The notes beneath the pieces were generated by a model. It was not told where the DNA came from and searched no databases. It saw only the letters and a list, made by a program, of their open reading frames with translations. Of a stretch of DNA of 64,000 nt, positions 35,364 through 44,980 are shown piece after piece (the first letter of the stretch is position 1; each line of letters opens with the position of its first letter). Origin of the DNA: Chromohalobacter nigrandesensis (GTDB lineage: Bacteria > Pseudomonadota > Gammaproteobacteria > Pseudomonadales > Halomonadaceae); NCBI RefSeq assembly GCF_023061285.1, contig NZ_JAKGAM010000001.1:372001-436000 (forward strand). The letters are read 5' to 3'. Made by a program: the position numbers and the translations under genes.

Positions 35364-35819
35364 TCTCCTAGCCGCACGCTCGGTTTTCTGCTAGAGTCCT
35401 ATGCCTTTAGTTCGCTCCTTAGACGAAAGGCTAAGGCTCAAACGCCCAGCGGCGATATACGTGAGCGCAAACAACGCCCAAGTATCGAGCCTGCCGCAGC
35501 CTCACTACCAACTAATGTCCAAGGGATTATTCTTGCTTATGCATTCGATGGCATCGACAGGTCGCCAACGCGGTCTTACTCCCCCCTAGCATCACGCTTT
35601 CTGGCGCGCTTTCCACATTGAAAGTGTCAACGCCGACAGCACTTCAGCTTTCTTGCTGAAGCGCTACGTTTCCGAAAATATAAAACTGACGCAACATGCG
35701 CCTTTTTGACGTGCGACGATGCATGCAAAACGGTTGCGTTTGCGAGACTGGCAAAAGGCTCGCTCTCCATACGATGAGCCTCGCGGAGCCGCCTCACGAC
35801 CCCGCACAAGGAACCCTTC
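35364..35819. other. Gene-free, AT-richer stretch between arsJ and the SulP gene
   Basis: No convincing coding sequence; one 62-codon frame (35401-35589) has no ribosome site or recognisable family. It contains a hairpin CCTTAG/CTAAGG (about 35417-35436) and a strong one at 35638-35665. An AT-rich run AAAATATAAAAC (about 35674-35685) could be a -10 region for the SulP gene, whose AAGGA ribosome site is at about 35808. Composition is visibly less GC-rich than neighbours. Confidence 0.5.
35638..35665. other. Hairpin AGCACTTCAGC/GCTGAAGCGCT
   Basis: 10 of 11 paired positions around a 6-nt TTTCTT loop, within the gene-free stretch, about 155 bp before the SulP start. Could be a terminator remnant, a protein site or part of a leader RNA. 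Confidence 0.5.
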
Positions 35820-37304
35820 ATGCTTCGTTCATTCCGCCAGGCATGGCTATCCAACATTCGACTTGACCTGCTCTCGGGCATCGTCGTCGCCCTGGCTCTA
35901 ATTCCCGAGGCCATCGCGTTCTCGATCATTGCCGGCCTCGACCCCAAGGTCGGACTCTACGCCTCATTCTCGATCTGTGTCATCACCGCCATCGTCGGTG
36001 GGCGCACAGGGATGATTTCCGGCGCTACTGGGGCCATGGCACTGCTCATGGTCACACTGGTCGCCGAGCACGGCCTGCAATACCTGCTCGTCGCAACCCT
36101 GCTTACTGGCGTGCTGCAGATCGTTGCCGGCTACCTGAAGCTCGGCGGCCTGATGCGTTTCGTCTCACGCTCCGTGGTCACGGGCTTCGTCAACGCTCTG
36201 GCGATATTGATCTTCCTGGCACAGCTCCCGGAGCTTACCGGTGTCACCTGGCATGTCTATGCGATGACGATTGCGGGACTGGGCATCATCTATCTATTTC
36301 CTTATATTCCCGTCATCGGGCGTATCCTGCCATCCCCTCTGATCTGCATCGTGGTGCTGACAGCCGTTTACATGATCGGCGGCCTGGATATTCGTACGGT
36401 CGGTGACATGGGCGAACTTCCCGATACGCTACCGGTCTTCCTGTGGCCGGACGTGCCCCTCAATCTGGAAACACTGCTGATCGTACTGCCCTACTCGGTC
36501 ATGCTGACCGTAGTCGGGTTGATGGAATCGATGATGACGGCCACCATCGTCGACGACCTGACCGACACCCCCAGCGACAAGAACCGGGAGTGCAAGGGTC
36601 AGGGGGTCGCCAACATCGGCTCCGGCTTGCTGGGCGGCATGGCAGGCTGCGCGATGATCGGCCAGGCGGTGATCAACATCAAATCAGGCGGTCGCACACG
36701 GCTCTCGACCTTCAGCGCCGGGATTTTCTTGCTGCTGATGGTCGTCTTCCTCGCCGACTGGGTCTCCCAGATTCCCATGGCGGCGCTCGTGGCGGTGATG
36801 ATCATGGTCGCCATCGGGACCTTCAGTTGGGAGTCGCTGCGCGATCTCAGGCATCACCCCATGAGCACCAATATCGTCATGCTTTCAACCGTGATCGTGG
36901 TCGTTGCCACGCATAACCTGGCGATCGGGGTCTTCGTCGGCGTGCTGCTCGCCGCATTGTTCTTCGCCAACAAGGTCGGCCAGGTGTTGTATGTCGGCAG
37001 CGAGATGGAAGACGAACATACGCGCGTCTATCGTGTGGTAGGACAGGTCTTCTTCACCTCGGCGGATCGTTTCGTGGATTCCTTCGATTTCAAGGAGACG
37101 GTCGAGCACGTGCGCATCGATCTCAGTCGAGCCCACTTCTGGGACATTACCGCCATCGGTGCGCTGGACAAGGTGGTCATCAAATTCCGCCGTGAAGGGA
37201 CCGACGTCGAAATGATCGGACTCAACGAAGCCAGCGCCACGCTGGTGGACCGCTTCGCCGTGCACGACAAGCCCGATGCCGTCGAAAAGCTGATGGGCCA
37301 TTGA
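35820..37304 (+). CDS. SulP-family anion transporter with STAS domain
   Basis: 494-residue inner-membrane transporter. The transmembrane part begins [27 protein letters not shown], a SulP signature. The C-terminal ~95 residues form a STAS domain ([26 protein letters not shown]). SulP proteins carry sulfate, bicarbonate or other anions with Na+ or H+; bicarbonate is as likely as sulfate here. ATG 35820 has AAGGA eight bases upstream. Confidence 0.92.
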   Translation: MLRSFRQAWLSNIRLDLLSGIVVALALIPEAIAFSIIAGLDPKVGLYASFSICVITAIVGGRTGMISGATGAMALLMVTLVAEHGLQYLLVATLLTGVLQIVAGYLKLGGLMRFVSRSVVTGFVNALAILIFLAQLPELTGVTWHVYAMTIAGLGIIYLFPYIPVIGRILPSPLICIVVLTAVYMIGGLDIRTVGDMGELPDTLPVFLWPDVPLNLETLLIVLPYSVMLTVVGLMESMMTATIVDDLTDTPSDKNRECKGQGVANIGSGLLGGMAGCAMIGQAVINIKSGGRTRLSTFSAGIFLLLMVVFLADWVSQIPMAALVAVMIMVAIGTFSWESLRDLRHHPMSTNIVMLSTVIVVVATHNLAIGVFVGVLLAALFFANKVGQVLYVGSEMEDEHTRVYRVVGQVFFTSADRFVDSFDFKETVEHVRIDLSRAHFWDITAIGALDKVVIKFRREGTDVEMIGLNEASATLVDRFAVHDKPDAVEKLMGH

Positions 37305-37387
37305 GGATGAGCGCAAAGTGCGCTGCGACGAATGATTGACTCAAGGTATCGAGGTCATTAGGTAGCATGCAAACAGACCTGATGACG

Positions 37388-37393
37388 TATAAT
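37388..37393 (+). promoter_or_regulatory. -10 element of the cfa promoter
   Basis: A perfect TATAAT with no good -35 hexamer (GCATGC at the 17-bp position), a layout tolerated by sigma-S; cfa is sigma-S dependent in E. coli. It overlaps the ATG at 37392, which rules that codon out as the start. Confidence 0.5.
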
Positions 37394-37478
37394 GGACGGA
37401 TACCGTCGATACCATCACGAAAAATTCAAAACAGACTCCCGGTTCAGCACCGGGAGCATGAGCAAGAGGACATCAGTA

Positions 37479-38645
37479 GTGAACGCTCCACTCAAGGAAA
37501 CCACCACTTCTACTCAAGCGCTTGAGCAGCACAAGAGTTACCGCTTCGTCGCCGATCTTCTAGCCCGCGCCGATATCCAGATCAACGGGTCACGCCCGTG
37601 GGACATGCAGGTGCATTCATCCGAAGTCTTCGACCGTGCGCTTGCCGAGGGCAATCTCGGACTCGGCGAGGCGTACATGGCCGGACTATGGGACGCCGAG
37701 CGCCTCGACGAGTTCTTCACCCGCCTGCTGCGCGCCAATATCGATAAGGCCGTGCAGCCGTCCAAGCTAATATTCCACGCCCTGCGTGCCAAGTTCACCA
37801 ACCTGCAGAGCGTCAAACGTGCCTGGAAGGTCGGTGAAGCGCACTACGACCTGGGCAATGACTTCTACGCGAGCATGCTCGACAAGCGCATGACCTATAC
37901 CTGCGGGTACTGGCACGACGCCGAGACCCTGGATGCTGCTCAGGAGGCCAAGCTCGATCTGATCTGCCGCAAGCTGGATCTCAAGCCCGGCATGCGCGTG
38001 TTGGATATCGGCTGTGGATGGGGCAGCTTCATGGCCTACGCCGCCGAGCATTATGGTGTGGAATGTGTCGGGCTCACCATCTCGCGCGAGCAGGCCGACT
38101 ACGGGAAATCCTTGATGAAGAAGGGACTTCCCGTGGAATTTCGGCTTCAAGACTACCGCGAGACCAACGAAGAGTTCGACGCCATCGTCAGCATCGGCAT
38201 GTTCGAGCATGTCGGCCGCAAGAATCACCGCGAATACATGGAAGTCGCCCATCGTTGCCTCAAGGAAGGCGGCCTCTTCCTGCTCCACACCATCGGCAAG
38301 AACGTCCGTGAAAGCACGCCGGATGCGTGGATCGACAAGTACATCTTCCCTAATGGCGACCTGCCCTCCATCGGTCAGATGGGCGACGCCGCAGGCGGGC
38401 TCTTCGTGACCGAGGACCTGCACAATTTCGGCGCCGACTACGACAAGACCCTGATGGCCTGGTGGGAGAATTTCGAAGCACACTGGCCGCAATTCAAGGA
38501 ACGCTACGGTAACGAGTTCTACCGCATGTGGCGTTATTACCTGCTGTCGTGTGCCGCCGCCTTCCGGGCGCGCGACATTCAGCTATGGCAGTGGGTCCTG
38601 GCCAAGCCCGGCGTACCCGGCGGCTATTCACGCATCACCAACTGA
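37479..38645 (+). CDS. cfa: Cyclopropane-fatty-acyl-phospholipid synthase
   Basis: 388 residues from GTG 37479, preferred because AGAGGA lies nine bases upstream; ATG 37458 has its Shine-Dalgarno too close and ATG 37392 is in the promoter. SAM-dependent methyltransferase that turns cis-unsaturated acyl chains of membrane lipids into cyclopropane rings. Shown by VGEAHYDLGNDFY, the SAM-binding VLDIGCGWGSF near residue 172, and the C-terminal block FGADYDKTLMAWWENF. Cyclopropane lipids increase with salt and stationary phase in halophiles. An MFS gene follows after 28 bp. Confidence 0.96.
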   Translation: MNAPLKETTTSTQALEQHKSYRFVADLLARADIQINGSRPWDMQVHSSEVFDRALAEGNLGLGEAYMAGLWDAERLDEFFTRLLRANIDKAVQPSKLIFHALRAKFTNLQSVKRAWKVGEAHYDLGNDFYASMLDKRMTYTCGYWHDAETLDAAQEAKLDLICRKLDLKPGMRVLDIGCGWGSFMAYAAEHYGVECVGLTISREQADYGKSLMKKGLPVEFRLQDYRETNEEFDAIVSIGMFEHVGRKNHREYMEVAHRCLKEGGLFLLHTIGKNVRESTPDAWIDKYIFPNGDLPSIGQMGDAAGGLFVTEDLHNFGADYDKTLMAWWENFEAHWPQFKERYGNEFYRMWRYYLLSCAAAFRARDIQLWQWVLAKPGVPGGYSRITN

Positions 38646-38673
38646 TCGTTCAACTCACCGGAAAGGATATGTA

Positions 38674-39894
38674 GTGGGCTATCGACGCATAATCGCTCAG
38701 CATTACGGTATTCTGGCGATCGGCTTTCTGGCCGCATTTTCCGGCAATCTCGGGCAGACCTTTCTGGTGGGCTTTTTCCAACCGGCCATTTCCGCGAGTT
38801 TTTCGCTGACCAGTGGCCAGTTCGGTATTGCCTACTCGCTGGTCACCTTGATCTCGGGCTGCCTGATCTTCTTCATCGGTCCCAAGCTGGATTGGTGGCC
38901 GGCACGACGTTTCGCTACCTTCGTCGTTTGCGGGATGACGCTGGGAATCCTGCTGCTGACGCTCTCGCCCTGGGCCGCCCTGGCCCTGATAGGCTTCGGG
39001 TTCATCCGTTTTTGCGGGCAAGGGATGTTCGTACATCTGGGCACCACCATCGCAGCACGACGCATCATGCAAGCGCGCGGTAGTGCCCTGGCACTGGTAA
39101 CGTTGGCCATTCCGCTTGGCGAAGCCATTCTCCCCAGCGGTATCGCCGGCGCCCTGCACATCTGGTCCTGGCGGGAAATCTGGTGGGGTGCATTGGCAGT
39201 ATTGTTGCTTGTCTGGATACCGGCGCTGCTGCTTTATCCCAATTGGCCACCCCCCAGCCAGACACGGCCCAGCAAAAGTGATGCCTCGACGAAGAAAACA
39301 TCGACGCCAACACCCCGGCCATTACGCGAAGCACGCTTCTGGCGCTTGAGCTTGATGATGCTATCAGTCGCCATCGTCAATACCGGCATTTTCGTCTTTC
39401 AGGCGGACATGATCGATGAATTCAACGCCACATCCTCGACCTTCGCCATCGGTTTCGCCCTGGCGGCCGCAGGACGTGTCGCGGGCTCGCTTGTCGCAGG
39501 GCGCATGGTCGACCGCCTGGGTCCGGCGCTGATGGGCCGGCTCTATCTTTTGCCCCTACTCGCGGGACTCGTCCTGGCAGTGATCCTGCAAAACGAATGG
39601 GGCATATTGGCTTACATGCTGCTTTCCGGCATCGTGACAGGCATGCAGGAACCCACTGTCACCAGCCTGCTCATCCAGTTCTGGGGTAGCGAGCATCTCG
39701 GGCGTTTGCGCTCGATTTTCGTAGCCGGCATGGTGTTCTCCTCAGGCCTCGCCCCCGCGACATTCGGGCTACTTCTGGATGCCGGCATCACGTTCACCAG
39801 CATTCTCATGATGATGATTGCCATGGTGTGCATAGGGTTTGTACTCGCCTGGGGCCCTCTCACACAAAGTTTACACGCGCAACGCAACCCCTGA
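38674..39894 (+). CDS. MFS transporter of unknown substrate
   Basis: 406 residues, 12 predicted membrane segments, from GTG 38674 with AAAGGA six bases upstream. Major facilitator organisation with a central hydrophilic loop (about residues 190-220, Ser/Thr/Lys-rich) and AGRMVDRLG as the second-half loop 8-9 motif. Substrate unknown. It lies between cfa and the DksA-like gene, each with short gaps, suggesting one transcript. Confidence 0.88.
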   Translation: MGYRRIIAQHYGILAIGFLAAFSGNLGQTFLVGFFQPAISASFSLTSGQFGIAYSLVTLISGCLIFFIGPKLDWWPARRFATFVVCGMTLGILLLTLSPWAALALIGFGFIRFCGQGMFVHLGTTIAARRIMQARGSALALVTLAIPLGEAILPSGIAGALHIWSWREIWWGALAVLLLVWIPALLLYPNWPPPSQTRPSKSDASTKKTSTPTPRPLREARFWRLSLMMLSVAIVNTGIFVFQADMIDEFNATSSTFAIGFALAAAGRVAGSLVAGRMVDRLGPALMGRLYLLPLLAGLVLAVILQNEWGILAYMLLSGIVTGMQEPTVTSLLIQFWGSEHLGRLRSIFVAGMVFSSGLAPATFGLLLDAGITFTSILMMMIAMVCIGFVLAWGPLTQSLHAQRNP

Positions 39895-39907
39895 AGGAGG
39901 CGCGGCC

Positions 39908-40249
39908 ATGAACCATCCGGATCTCGACATGGCAACGGTACGTCAGCAGCTCGAGGAAAAGCGTCAGCGCCTCGTCGAGGAAAGTCAGGAAACCGCCCAG
40001 AGCCGTGAGGTCGTCGAACTCGACCAAACCGCCAACGGACGCCTGACGCGCATGGACGCCATGCAGTCTCAAGCCATGGCCAAGGCCTCCCAGCAGCGTC
40101 GAGAGGCGAGCATTCGCTTCATCGACCTCGCCCTCAAGCGTATCGATGACCAGAACTATGGTGAATGTATCGACTGTGGCGAATTCATCACACCAAAGCG
40201 CCTGTCCTTGGACTATGCAACCCTGAAGTGTATCGATTGCGCACAATGA
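39908..40249 (+). CDS. Short DksA/TraR-family zinc-finger protein
   Basis: 113 residues. A helical coiled N-terminal half (residues 5-80) is followed by a four-cysteine zinc finger CIDC...CIDC near the C-terminus. All four cysteines are present. Small DksA-like proteins bind the RNA polymerase secondary channel; whether this one does is not shown. The Shine-Dalgarno AAGGAGG overlaps the stop of the MFS gene, so the two are coupled. Closed by the terminator at 40276-40299. Confidence 0.9.
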   Translation: MNHPDLDMATVRQQLEEKRQRLVEESQETAQSREVVELDQTANGRLTRMDAMQSQAMAKASQQRREASIRFIDLALKRIDDQNYGECIDCGEFITPKRLSLDYATLKCIDCAQ

Positions 40250-40275
40250 CCCTAAGCATTCACCGGGCATCTCAA

Positions 40276-40299
40276 GAAAGGGCGCACATGCGCCCTTTC
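40276..40299. terminator. Bidirectional terminator between the dksA-like gene and pstB
   Basis: GAAAGGGCGCA/TGCGCCCTTTC, 11 perfect base pairs with a CA loop, with T-containing sequence on both sides. Confidence 0.8.
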
Positions 40300-40336
40300 G
40301 CCTTTAAACAGCGCGTTGCTGTAGCAGGCGCTGCCA

Positions 40337-41230
40337 TCAGCCATAGCGTCCGGTGATGTAATCTTCTGCCTTCTTGGTATGCGGGTTGGCGAACATCTGC
40401 TTGGTGGCGTTGTATTCGATCATATCACCAAGATGGAAAAACGCCGTGTAATCCGCCACCCGCGCCGCCTGCTGCATGTTGTGGGTCACGGTGACGATGG
40501 TGAAGTCCTTCTTGAGCTTATCCATCAGGTCTTCAATGGTGGCCGTGGAAATCGGATCGAGCGCCGAGGTCGGCTCATCCATCAGAATTATGTCGGGCTG
40601 AACGGCAATCGCACGCGCGATACACAGACGCTGCTGCTGACCGCCGGAGAGCGAAGTTCCCGGCTCGTGTAGCTTGTCCTTGACCTCGTTCCAGAGCCCC
40701 GCATCGCGCAACGCACGCTCCACCAGTTCGTCCTGGTCGGTCTTGCGACTGACCATGTCATGCATACGCGGCGCATACGCGACGTTTTCATAGATCGACT
40801 TGGGAAACGGGTTGGGTTTCTGGAACACCATGCCCACACGTCGGCGGAGTGCCACTTCATCCATGCCCCGGGCGTTGACGTCGTGGCCATCCATTTCCAC
40901 CAACCCCTTGATACGCACGCTGCTGATCAAATCGTTCATCCGATTGAGACAACGCAGGAAGGTGGACTTGCCGCAGCCCGACGGACCGATCAACGCCGTG
41001 ACGGTATTGGCAAAGATATCGATGCTGATGTCATTCAGCGCCTGGTGCTCGCCATACCACAGGCTGAGATCGCGCACGCGTACGCTGAGATTTTCCTCGA
41101 CGCTTTCATTGCGTGTTACCGGTTGCCCCTTGTCGGGTGTCGGCGCATCGCTGTAATGGCGCACGGCTTCTTCAGATGCCGTGGACGAATCTTGCTGGGT
41201 CTGAAAGTTTTGCAGGGTCGTGTCGTTCAT
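40337..41230 (-). CDS. pstB: Phosphate ABC transporter ATPase PstB
   Basis: 297 residues from ATG 41230. Walker [10 protein letters not shown] (82-90), signature LSGGQQQR and Walker [12 protein letters not shown] are intact. It has a ~45-residue acidic, polar N-terminal extension before the ATPase core ([10 protein letters not shown]) that is absent from E. coli PstB. Energises phosphate import through PstCA. Last gene of pstS-pstC-pstA-pstB; phoU does not follow. Confidence 0.96.
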   Translation of the reverse strand: MNDTTLQNFQTQQDSSTASEEAVRHYSDAPTPDKGQPVTRNESVEENLSVRVRDLSLWYGEHQALNDISIDIFANTVTALIGPSGCGKSTFLRCLNRMNDLISSVRIKGLVEMDGHDVNARGMDEVALRRRVGMVFQKPNPFPKSIYENVAYAPRMHDMVSRKTDQDELVERALRDAGLWNEVKDKLHEPGTSLSGGQQQRLCIARAIAVQPDIILMDEPTSALDPISTATIEDLMDKLKKDFTIVTVTHNMQQAARVADYTAFFHLGDMIEYNATKQMFANPHTKKAEDYITGRYG

Positions 41231-41255
41231 GGCGATGTGTCCTGTCGGAAGTCGT

Positions 41256-42422
41256 TTACCAGCGACGTTCGAATTTGTTGCGTAACCATACGGCGAGCGC
41301 ATTGAGGAAGATCAGCACCGCCAGGAGCACCAATATGCCGCCCGCCGTCTTCTCGGCGAAGGCGCTATTCGGTTCACTGGCCCAGGTGAATATCTGTGCC
41401 GGCATGACCGTCGAGGCGCCGGTGATCGAGAGCGAAGCATCGGGAATGAAGGCCACCATGCCCACGATGATCAGCGGTGCGGTCTCGCCCATGGCCTGCG
41501 CCAGACCGATGATAGAGCCTGTCAGAATGCCCGGCAGTGACACCGGCAACACGTGATCGCGCACCACCTGCCAGCGTGAACACCCCACGCCAAATGCCGC
41601 ATGACGGATACTATCCGGCACGCTACGAAGCGCCGCGCGCGTCGAGATGATAATCACCGGCAACGTCATCAGCGCCAGGGTCAAACCGCCTACCAGCGGC
41701 GAGGAACGCGGCACCCCAAAGAAGCTGATATAAACCGCCAACCCCAGCAGACCAAACAAGATGGAGGGAACAGCCGCCAAGTTATTGATATTGATCTCGA
41801 TAATCTGGGTCAGCTTGTTATCGGGGGCGAATTCCTCAAGATAGACCGCCGTCATCACGCCGATCGGAAAACAGACCGCCATAGTGACCAGCATCGTCAT
41901 CACCGTCCCGATAGCCGCCGAGGCAATCCCCGCCATCTCCGGCATCTTGGAATCACCGGTGGTGAAGAAGGTGGTATTGAACTTCAGATCCGCGCGCCCC
42001 TCCTCGACCAGATTCTCCAGCGTTTCCTTGTCAGCGGGACGCAAGCGATCCTCATTGCCCTTGAGATACTGATCGACACGGCTATCGGCGATGACCCACT
42101 GGGTCTGCGTGGTGTCCATCAACGCTGGGTTGTCTTCCATCTTGCGCGGCAAGGGGCGGAAAAAACCGCGCGAGATCAGCGGGCGCACATCTTCATCGAC
42201 AGCGGCCAACGGCAACTTCTGAGACTGCTCGTCGTAGCTGACCTCGACCTGTATCTGCGCTTGCTGGAAAGCGGGCCATCCCCGCACCACCATGTCGGAA
42301 ATGAAGACCACCAGAAACGCCGCCGAAAGAATCAAGGCGCCCAGGGTCATCCATTTCATCCGCGCCGAACGCCGATGACGTTTCTTGAGCTGCGCGGAAA
42401 TTTCTTCGAACGATTGGCTCAT
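41256..42422 (-). CDS. pstA: Phosphate ABC transporter permease PstA
   Basis: 388 residues, about 90 longer than E. coli PstA. The extra part is a ~110-residue loop between TM1 (residues 25-47) and TM2, predicted periplasmic, rich in acidic residues. The rest is the usual permease with the EAA-like loop and [12 protein letters not shown]. Gap to pstC 17 bp. The insert is common in marine and halophilic relatives and could contact PstS. Confidence 0.93.
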   Translation of the reverse strand: MSQSFEEISAQLKKRHRRSARMKWMTLGALILSAAFLVVFISDMVVRGWPAFQQAQIQVEVSYDEQSQKLPLAAVDEDVRPLISRGFFRPLPRKMEDNPALMDTTQTQWVIADSRVDQYLKGNEDRLRPADKETLENLVEEGRADLKFNTTFFTTGDSKMPEMAGIASAAIGTVMTMLVTMAVCFPIGVMTAVYLEEFAPDNKLTQIIEININNLAAVPSILFGLLGLAVYISFFGVPRSSPLVGGLTLALMTLPVIIISTRAALRSVPDSIRHAAFGVGCSRWQVVRDHVLPVSLPGILTGSIIGLAQAMGETAPLIIVGMVAFIPDASLSITGASTVMPAQIFTWASEPNSAFAEKTAGGILVLLAVLIFLNALAVWLRNKFERRW

Positions 42423-42439
42423 GCTCTCGACCTATCGGA

Positions 42440-43693
42440 TTACAGGTTGTTGACGCGATACTTCTCGCGGAAGCGGCGAATCATGAATACCGACACCACA
42501 TTCAGCGTCAGCGTCACGATGAAAAGCACCAGCCCCAAGGCAAAGGCCGAGAGTGTCTGTGCGCTTTCGAATTCCTGGTCGCCGGTCAGCGCCGCCACGA
42601 TACTCACCGTCACGGTGGTCATATCCTCCAGCGGATTGGCGGTCAGGTTGGGACGCATGCCGGCTGCCATGACCACGATCATGGTCTCTCCCATGGCACG
42701 AGAGACCGCCAGCAGCGATGCCGAGATAATCCCCGGCGCAGCGGCGGGCACCACCACGTTGCGCACCATTTCACTCTTGGTGATCCCCAGCGCCAAGGCG
42801 CCTTCGCGCAGACTGTTGGGTACCGAGTTGATGACATCGTCGGAAAGCGAGGAAATGAACGGGATGATCATGATGCCCATCACCAGGCCCGGCGCCAGCG
42901 CGTTGGAGTAAGAGGCATCCAGCCCGAATAGACCCGCGATGTCCACCACCAGCGGGGCCACGGTCAAGGCCGCGAACACACCATAGACAACGGTCGGAAT
43001 CCCCGCCAATACCTCGATGACCGGCTTGGCCGTCTTACGTACGTACAAGGGGGCAAACTCAACCATATAGATAGCCGCACCAAGGCCGAAGGGAATCGCT
43101 ACCAGCATGGCGATGAGAGTGATCATGAAGGTGCCGGCAAACAGCGGAATCGACCCGAACTGTGCGGCACTGCCACCCTCCGCGCGCCCCGCCGAACTCA
43201 GGAAACTCGCGCCCGGATTCCAGGTGGTACCGGTGACGAAATCCCAGAAGCTCTGCATCTGGAAGAAGCGCAGTGCCTCGTTGATGATCGACAGCAAAAT
43301 GCCCAGCGTGGTGAGAATCGAGATCAGCGCCGCCGCCGCCAGCAGCTTGCGAATCACCCCTTCGATGGCGCGACGCGCATGAAACGCCGGGCGTACCTGG
43401 CTGAGCCCCATGGCCAAACCGATAACAGCGATGATCAAGCTCGCCGTCAATAAATACAGGACAGGGATCTCCGCCCCCATCAGTAACAAGGCAAACGCCC
43501 CCAGGGCGCTGACCAGAAGTGCCGGCCCTGCGGTGGCGAGTACCGCAAACCAGGCATATTGATCCGGCTGTGCATGCATGGTCATGCCCGAGGCCCGCAC
43601 GCGCGTGGCTTTAGCGCGGCTCAGGGCAAAGGCAACGCCCCCTAATACCAAGAGCGCGATGCAAAACAGCAGGAAAACGATACTCATCGACAT
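42440..43693 (-). CDS. pstC: Phosphate ABC transporter permease PstC
   Basis: 417 residues, longer than the ~320 of E. coli, due to two additional N-terminal membrane segments before the permease core (which begins around residue 120). Conserved SLREGALALGITKSEM and SRAMGETMIV loops mark the PstC/PstA type. Starts 115 bp after pstS. Confidence 0.94.
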   Translation of the reverse strand: MSMSIVFLLFCIALLVLGGVAFALSRAKATRVRASGMTMHAQPDQYAWFAVLATAGPALLVSALGAFALLLMGAEIPVLYLLTASLIIAVIGLAMGLSQVRPAFHARRAIEGVIRKLLAAAALISILTTLGILLSIINEALRFFQMQSFWDFVTGTTWNPGASFLSSAGRAEGGSAAQFGSIPLFAGTFMITLIAMLVAIPFGLGAAIYMVEFAPLYVRKTAKPVIEVLAGIPTVVYGVFAALTVAPLVVDIAGLFGLDASYSNALAPGLVMGIMIIPFISSLSDDVINSVPNSLREGALALGITKSEMVRNVVVPAAAPGIISASLLAVSRAMGETMIVVMAAGMRPNLTANPLEDMTTVTVSIVAALTGDQEFESAQTLSAFALGLVLFIVTLTLNVVSVFMIRRFREKYRVNNL

Positions 43694-43808
43694 ATCGGTC
43701 TCTCAGGATAACGTTGCTCCCAGAGGGAGGCTTCAGACTCTAGCGGGACGTCAAGCAAAGGGGCCGGCAGCGTCTGCTGCCGGCCACTTCATCTAGCTAC
43801 TTACGTCC

Positions 43809-44834
43809 TTACTGCAGATCGCTGAGCTCGAGAGTCTCGCGGTTCTCGACAGCTTGGCGAGACGCTTCACGCTCATCGTCAGGCAGCGAGATCAAGCCGA
43901 GACCGGGCAGGTAGCCCATCGGGCTGACCATCTGCTCGCTCATGAACATTTCCGCGTAGGGATACATGGCCGGCACGTTATCGGCATGCTGATTCTTGAG
44001 ATAGAAGAACATGGAACGTGCCACCGGATAGTCACCGGAACTGATGGTGTCGGGACTCGGTTCGACGCCATCGATGGTCGAGCCCAGCAGGCTATCGGCG
44101 TTTTCCTCGAGGAAGGAATAACCGAAGACGCCGAAGGCCGTGGTGTTTTCCTGCAAACGCTGGACGATCAGGTTGTCATTCTCGCCGGCATCGATCCAGG
44201 CACCATCCTGACGAATATCGGTATAGCCTTCATCGCCGTAGATATCGAAGTTTTCGGAACCGGCTTCCATCACCAGCTCTTCGAAGGAGTCCCGCGTGCC
44301 GGAGGTCGTCGGCGGCCCGTAGACTTCAATTTCACGATCCGGTAGCGAGGAATCGATATCGCTCCAGTTTTCGTAAGGGTTATCGACCAGTTCTCCGTCT
44401 TGCGGCACCTGAGCCGCCAAGGCGAGGAAGATCTGCTCACGCGTCAGCGGCACGGGCTCGTTGGCATTGGACTCGGCGACCGCAATGCCGTCATAGCCGA
44501 TCTTGACTTCGGTAATGTCAGTCACGCCGTTTTCCTGGCAACGCTCGAACTCGGAGGCCTTCATGCGGCGCGAGGCGTTGGTGACATCCGCTGTATCCAT
44601 GCCTGGACCATCACAAAATAGCTTGATGCCACCGCCTGAGCCCGTGGATTCGATGACCGGCGTCGGATAATCGGTGGTCGCACCGAACTCCTCGACGACG
44701 TAGCTGGCGAACGGATAGACGGTACTGGAACCGACGATGCGTAGCTGCTCGCGAGTGTCGTCCTGCGCTTGAGCGGTGCCCGCGACGCTCATCACGGCAG
44801 CGGTCAATGCGGTGGTCTTGAGGATATGGTTCAT
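43809..44834 (-). CDS. pstS: Phosphate-binding periplasmic protein PstS
   Basis: 341 residues with a signal peptide (cleavage after GTAQA). The fold starts with LRIVGSSTVYPF and has phosphate-binding stretches STGSGGGIK and GTRDSFEE. Highly acidic mature protein, as usual for periplasmic proteins of halophiles. First gene of pstSCAB, preceded by tandem Pho boxes. Confidence 0.96.
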   Translation of the reverse strand: MNHILKTTALTAAVMSVAGTAQAQDDTREQLRIVGSSTVYPFASYVVEEFGATTDYPTPVIESTGSGGGIKLFCDGPGMDTADVTNASRRMKASEFERCQENGVTDITEVKIGYDGIAVAESNANEPVPLTREQIFLALAAQVPQDGELVDNPYENWSDIDSSLPDREIEVYGPPTTSGTRDSFEELVMEAGSENFDIYGDEGYTDIRQDGAWIDAGENDNLIVQRLQENTTAFGVFGYSFLEENADSLLGSTIDGVEPSPDTISSGDYPVARSMFFYLKNQHADNVPAMYPYAEMFMSEQMVSPMGYLPGLGLISLPDDEREASRQAVENRETLELSDLQ

Positions 44835-44895
44835 GCGGGTAACTCCTGTCGATGAGAGTGTTCAACCTTCGCGACACCTAAGATGCCTAATGAAG

Positions 44896-44923
44896 ATGAC
44901 AGCTTCATGACAGGAGATGACAA
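44896..44923 (-). promoter_or_regulatory. Tandem Pho boxes upstream of pstS
   Basis: Reading the minus strand: TTGTCAT-CTC-CTGTCAT-GAAG-CTGTCAT. The last two heptamers form a perfect 18-bp PhoB site; the third is offset by 10 bp. Located 62-89 bp upstream of the pstS start, so PhoB should activate the operon under phosphate limitation. Confidence 0.9.
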
Positions 44924-44980
44924 ATGTCACGCGAATGATGCCTGGCATCACAGCGCGTACGGATGGCGTCACAGCAACGC

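Noticed and set aside
35401-35589. 62-codon frame as a gene
   Set aside because: No Shine-Dalgarno, no recognisable family and no coding pattern; kept as unassigned DNA.
37392-37460. ATG 37392 as cfa start
   Set aside because: It overlaps the TATAAT promoter element; GTG 37479 has a better ribosome site and aligns with the family start.
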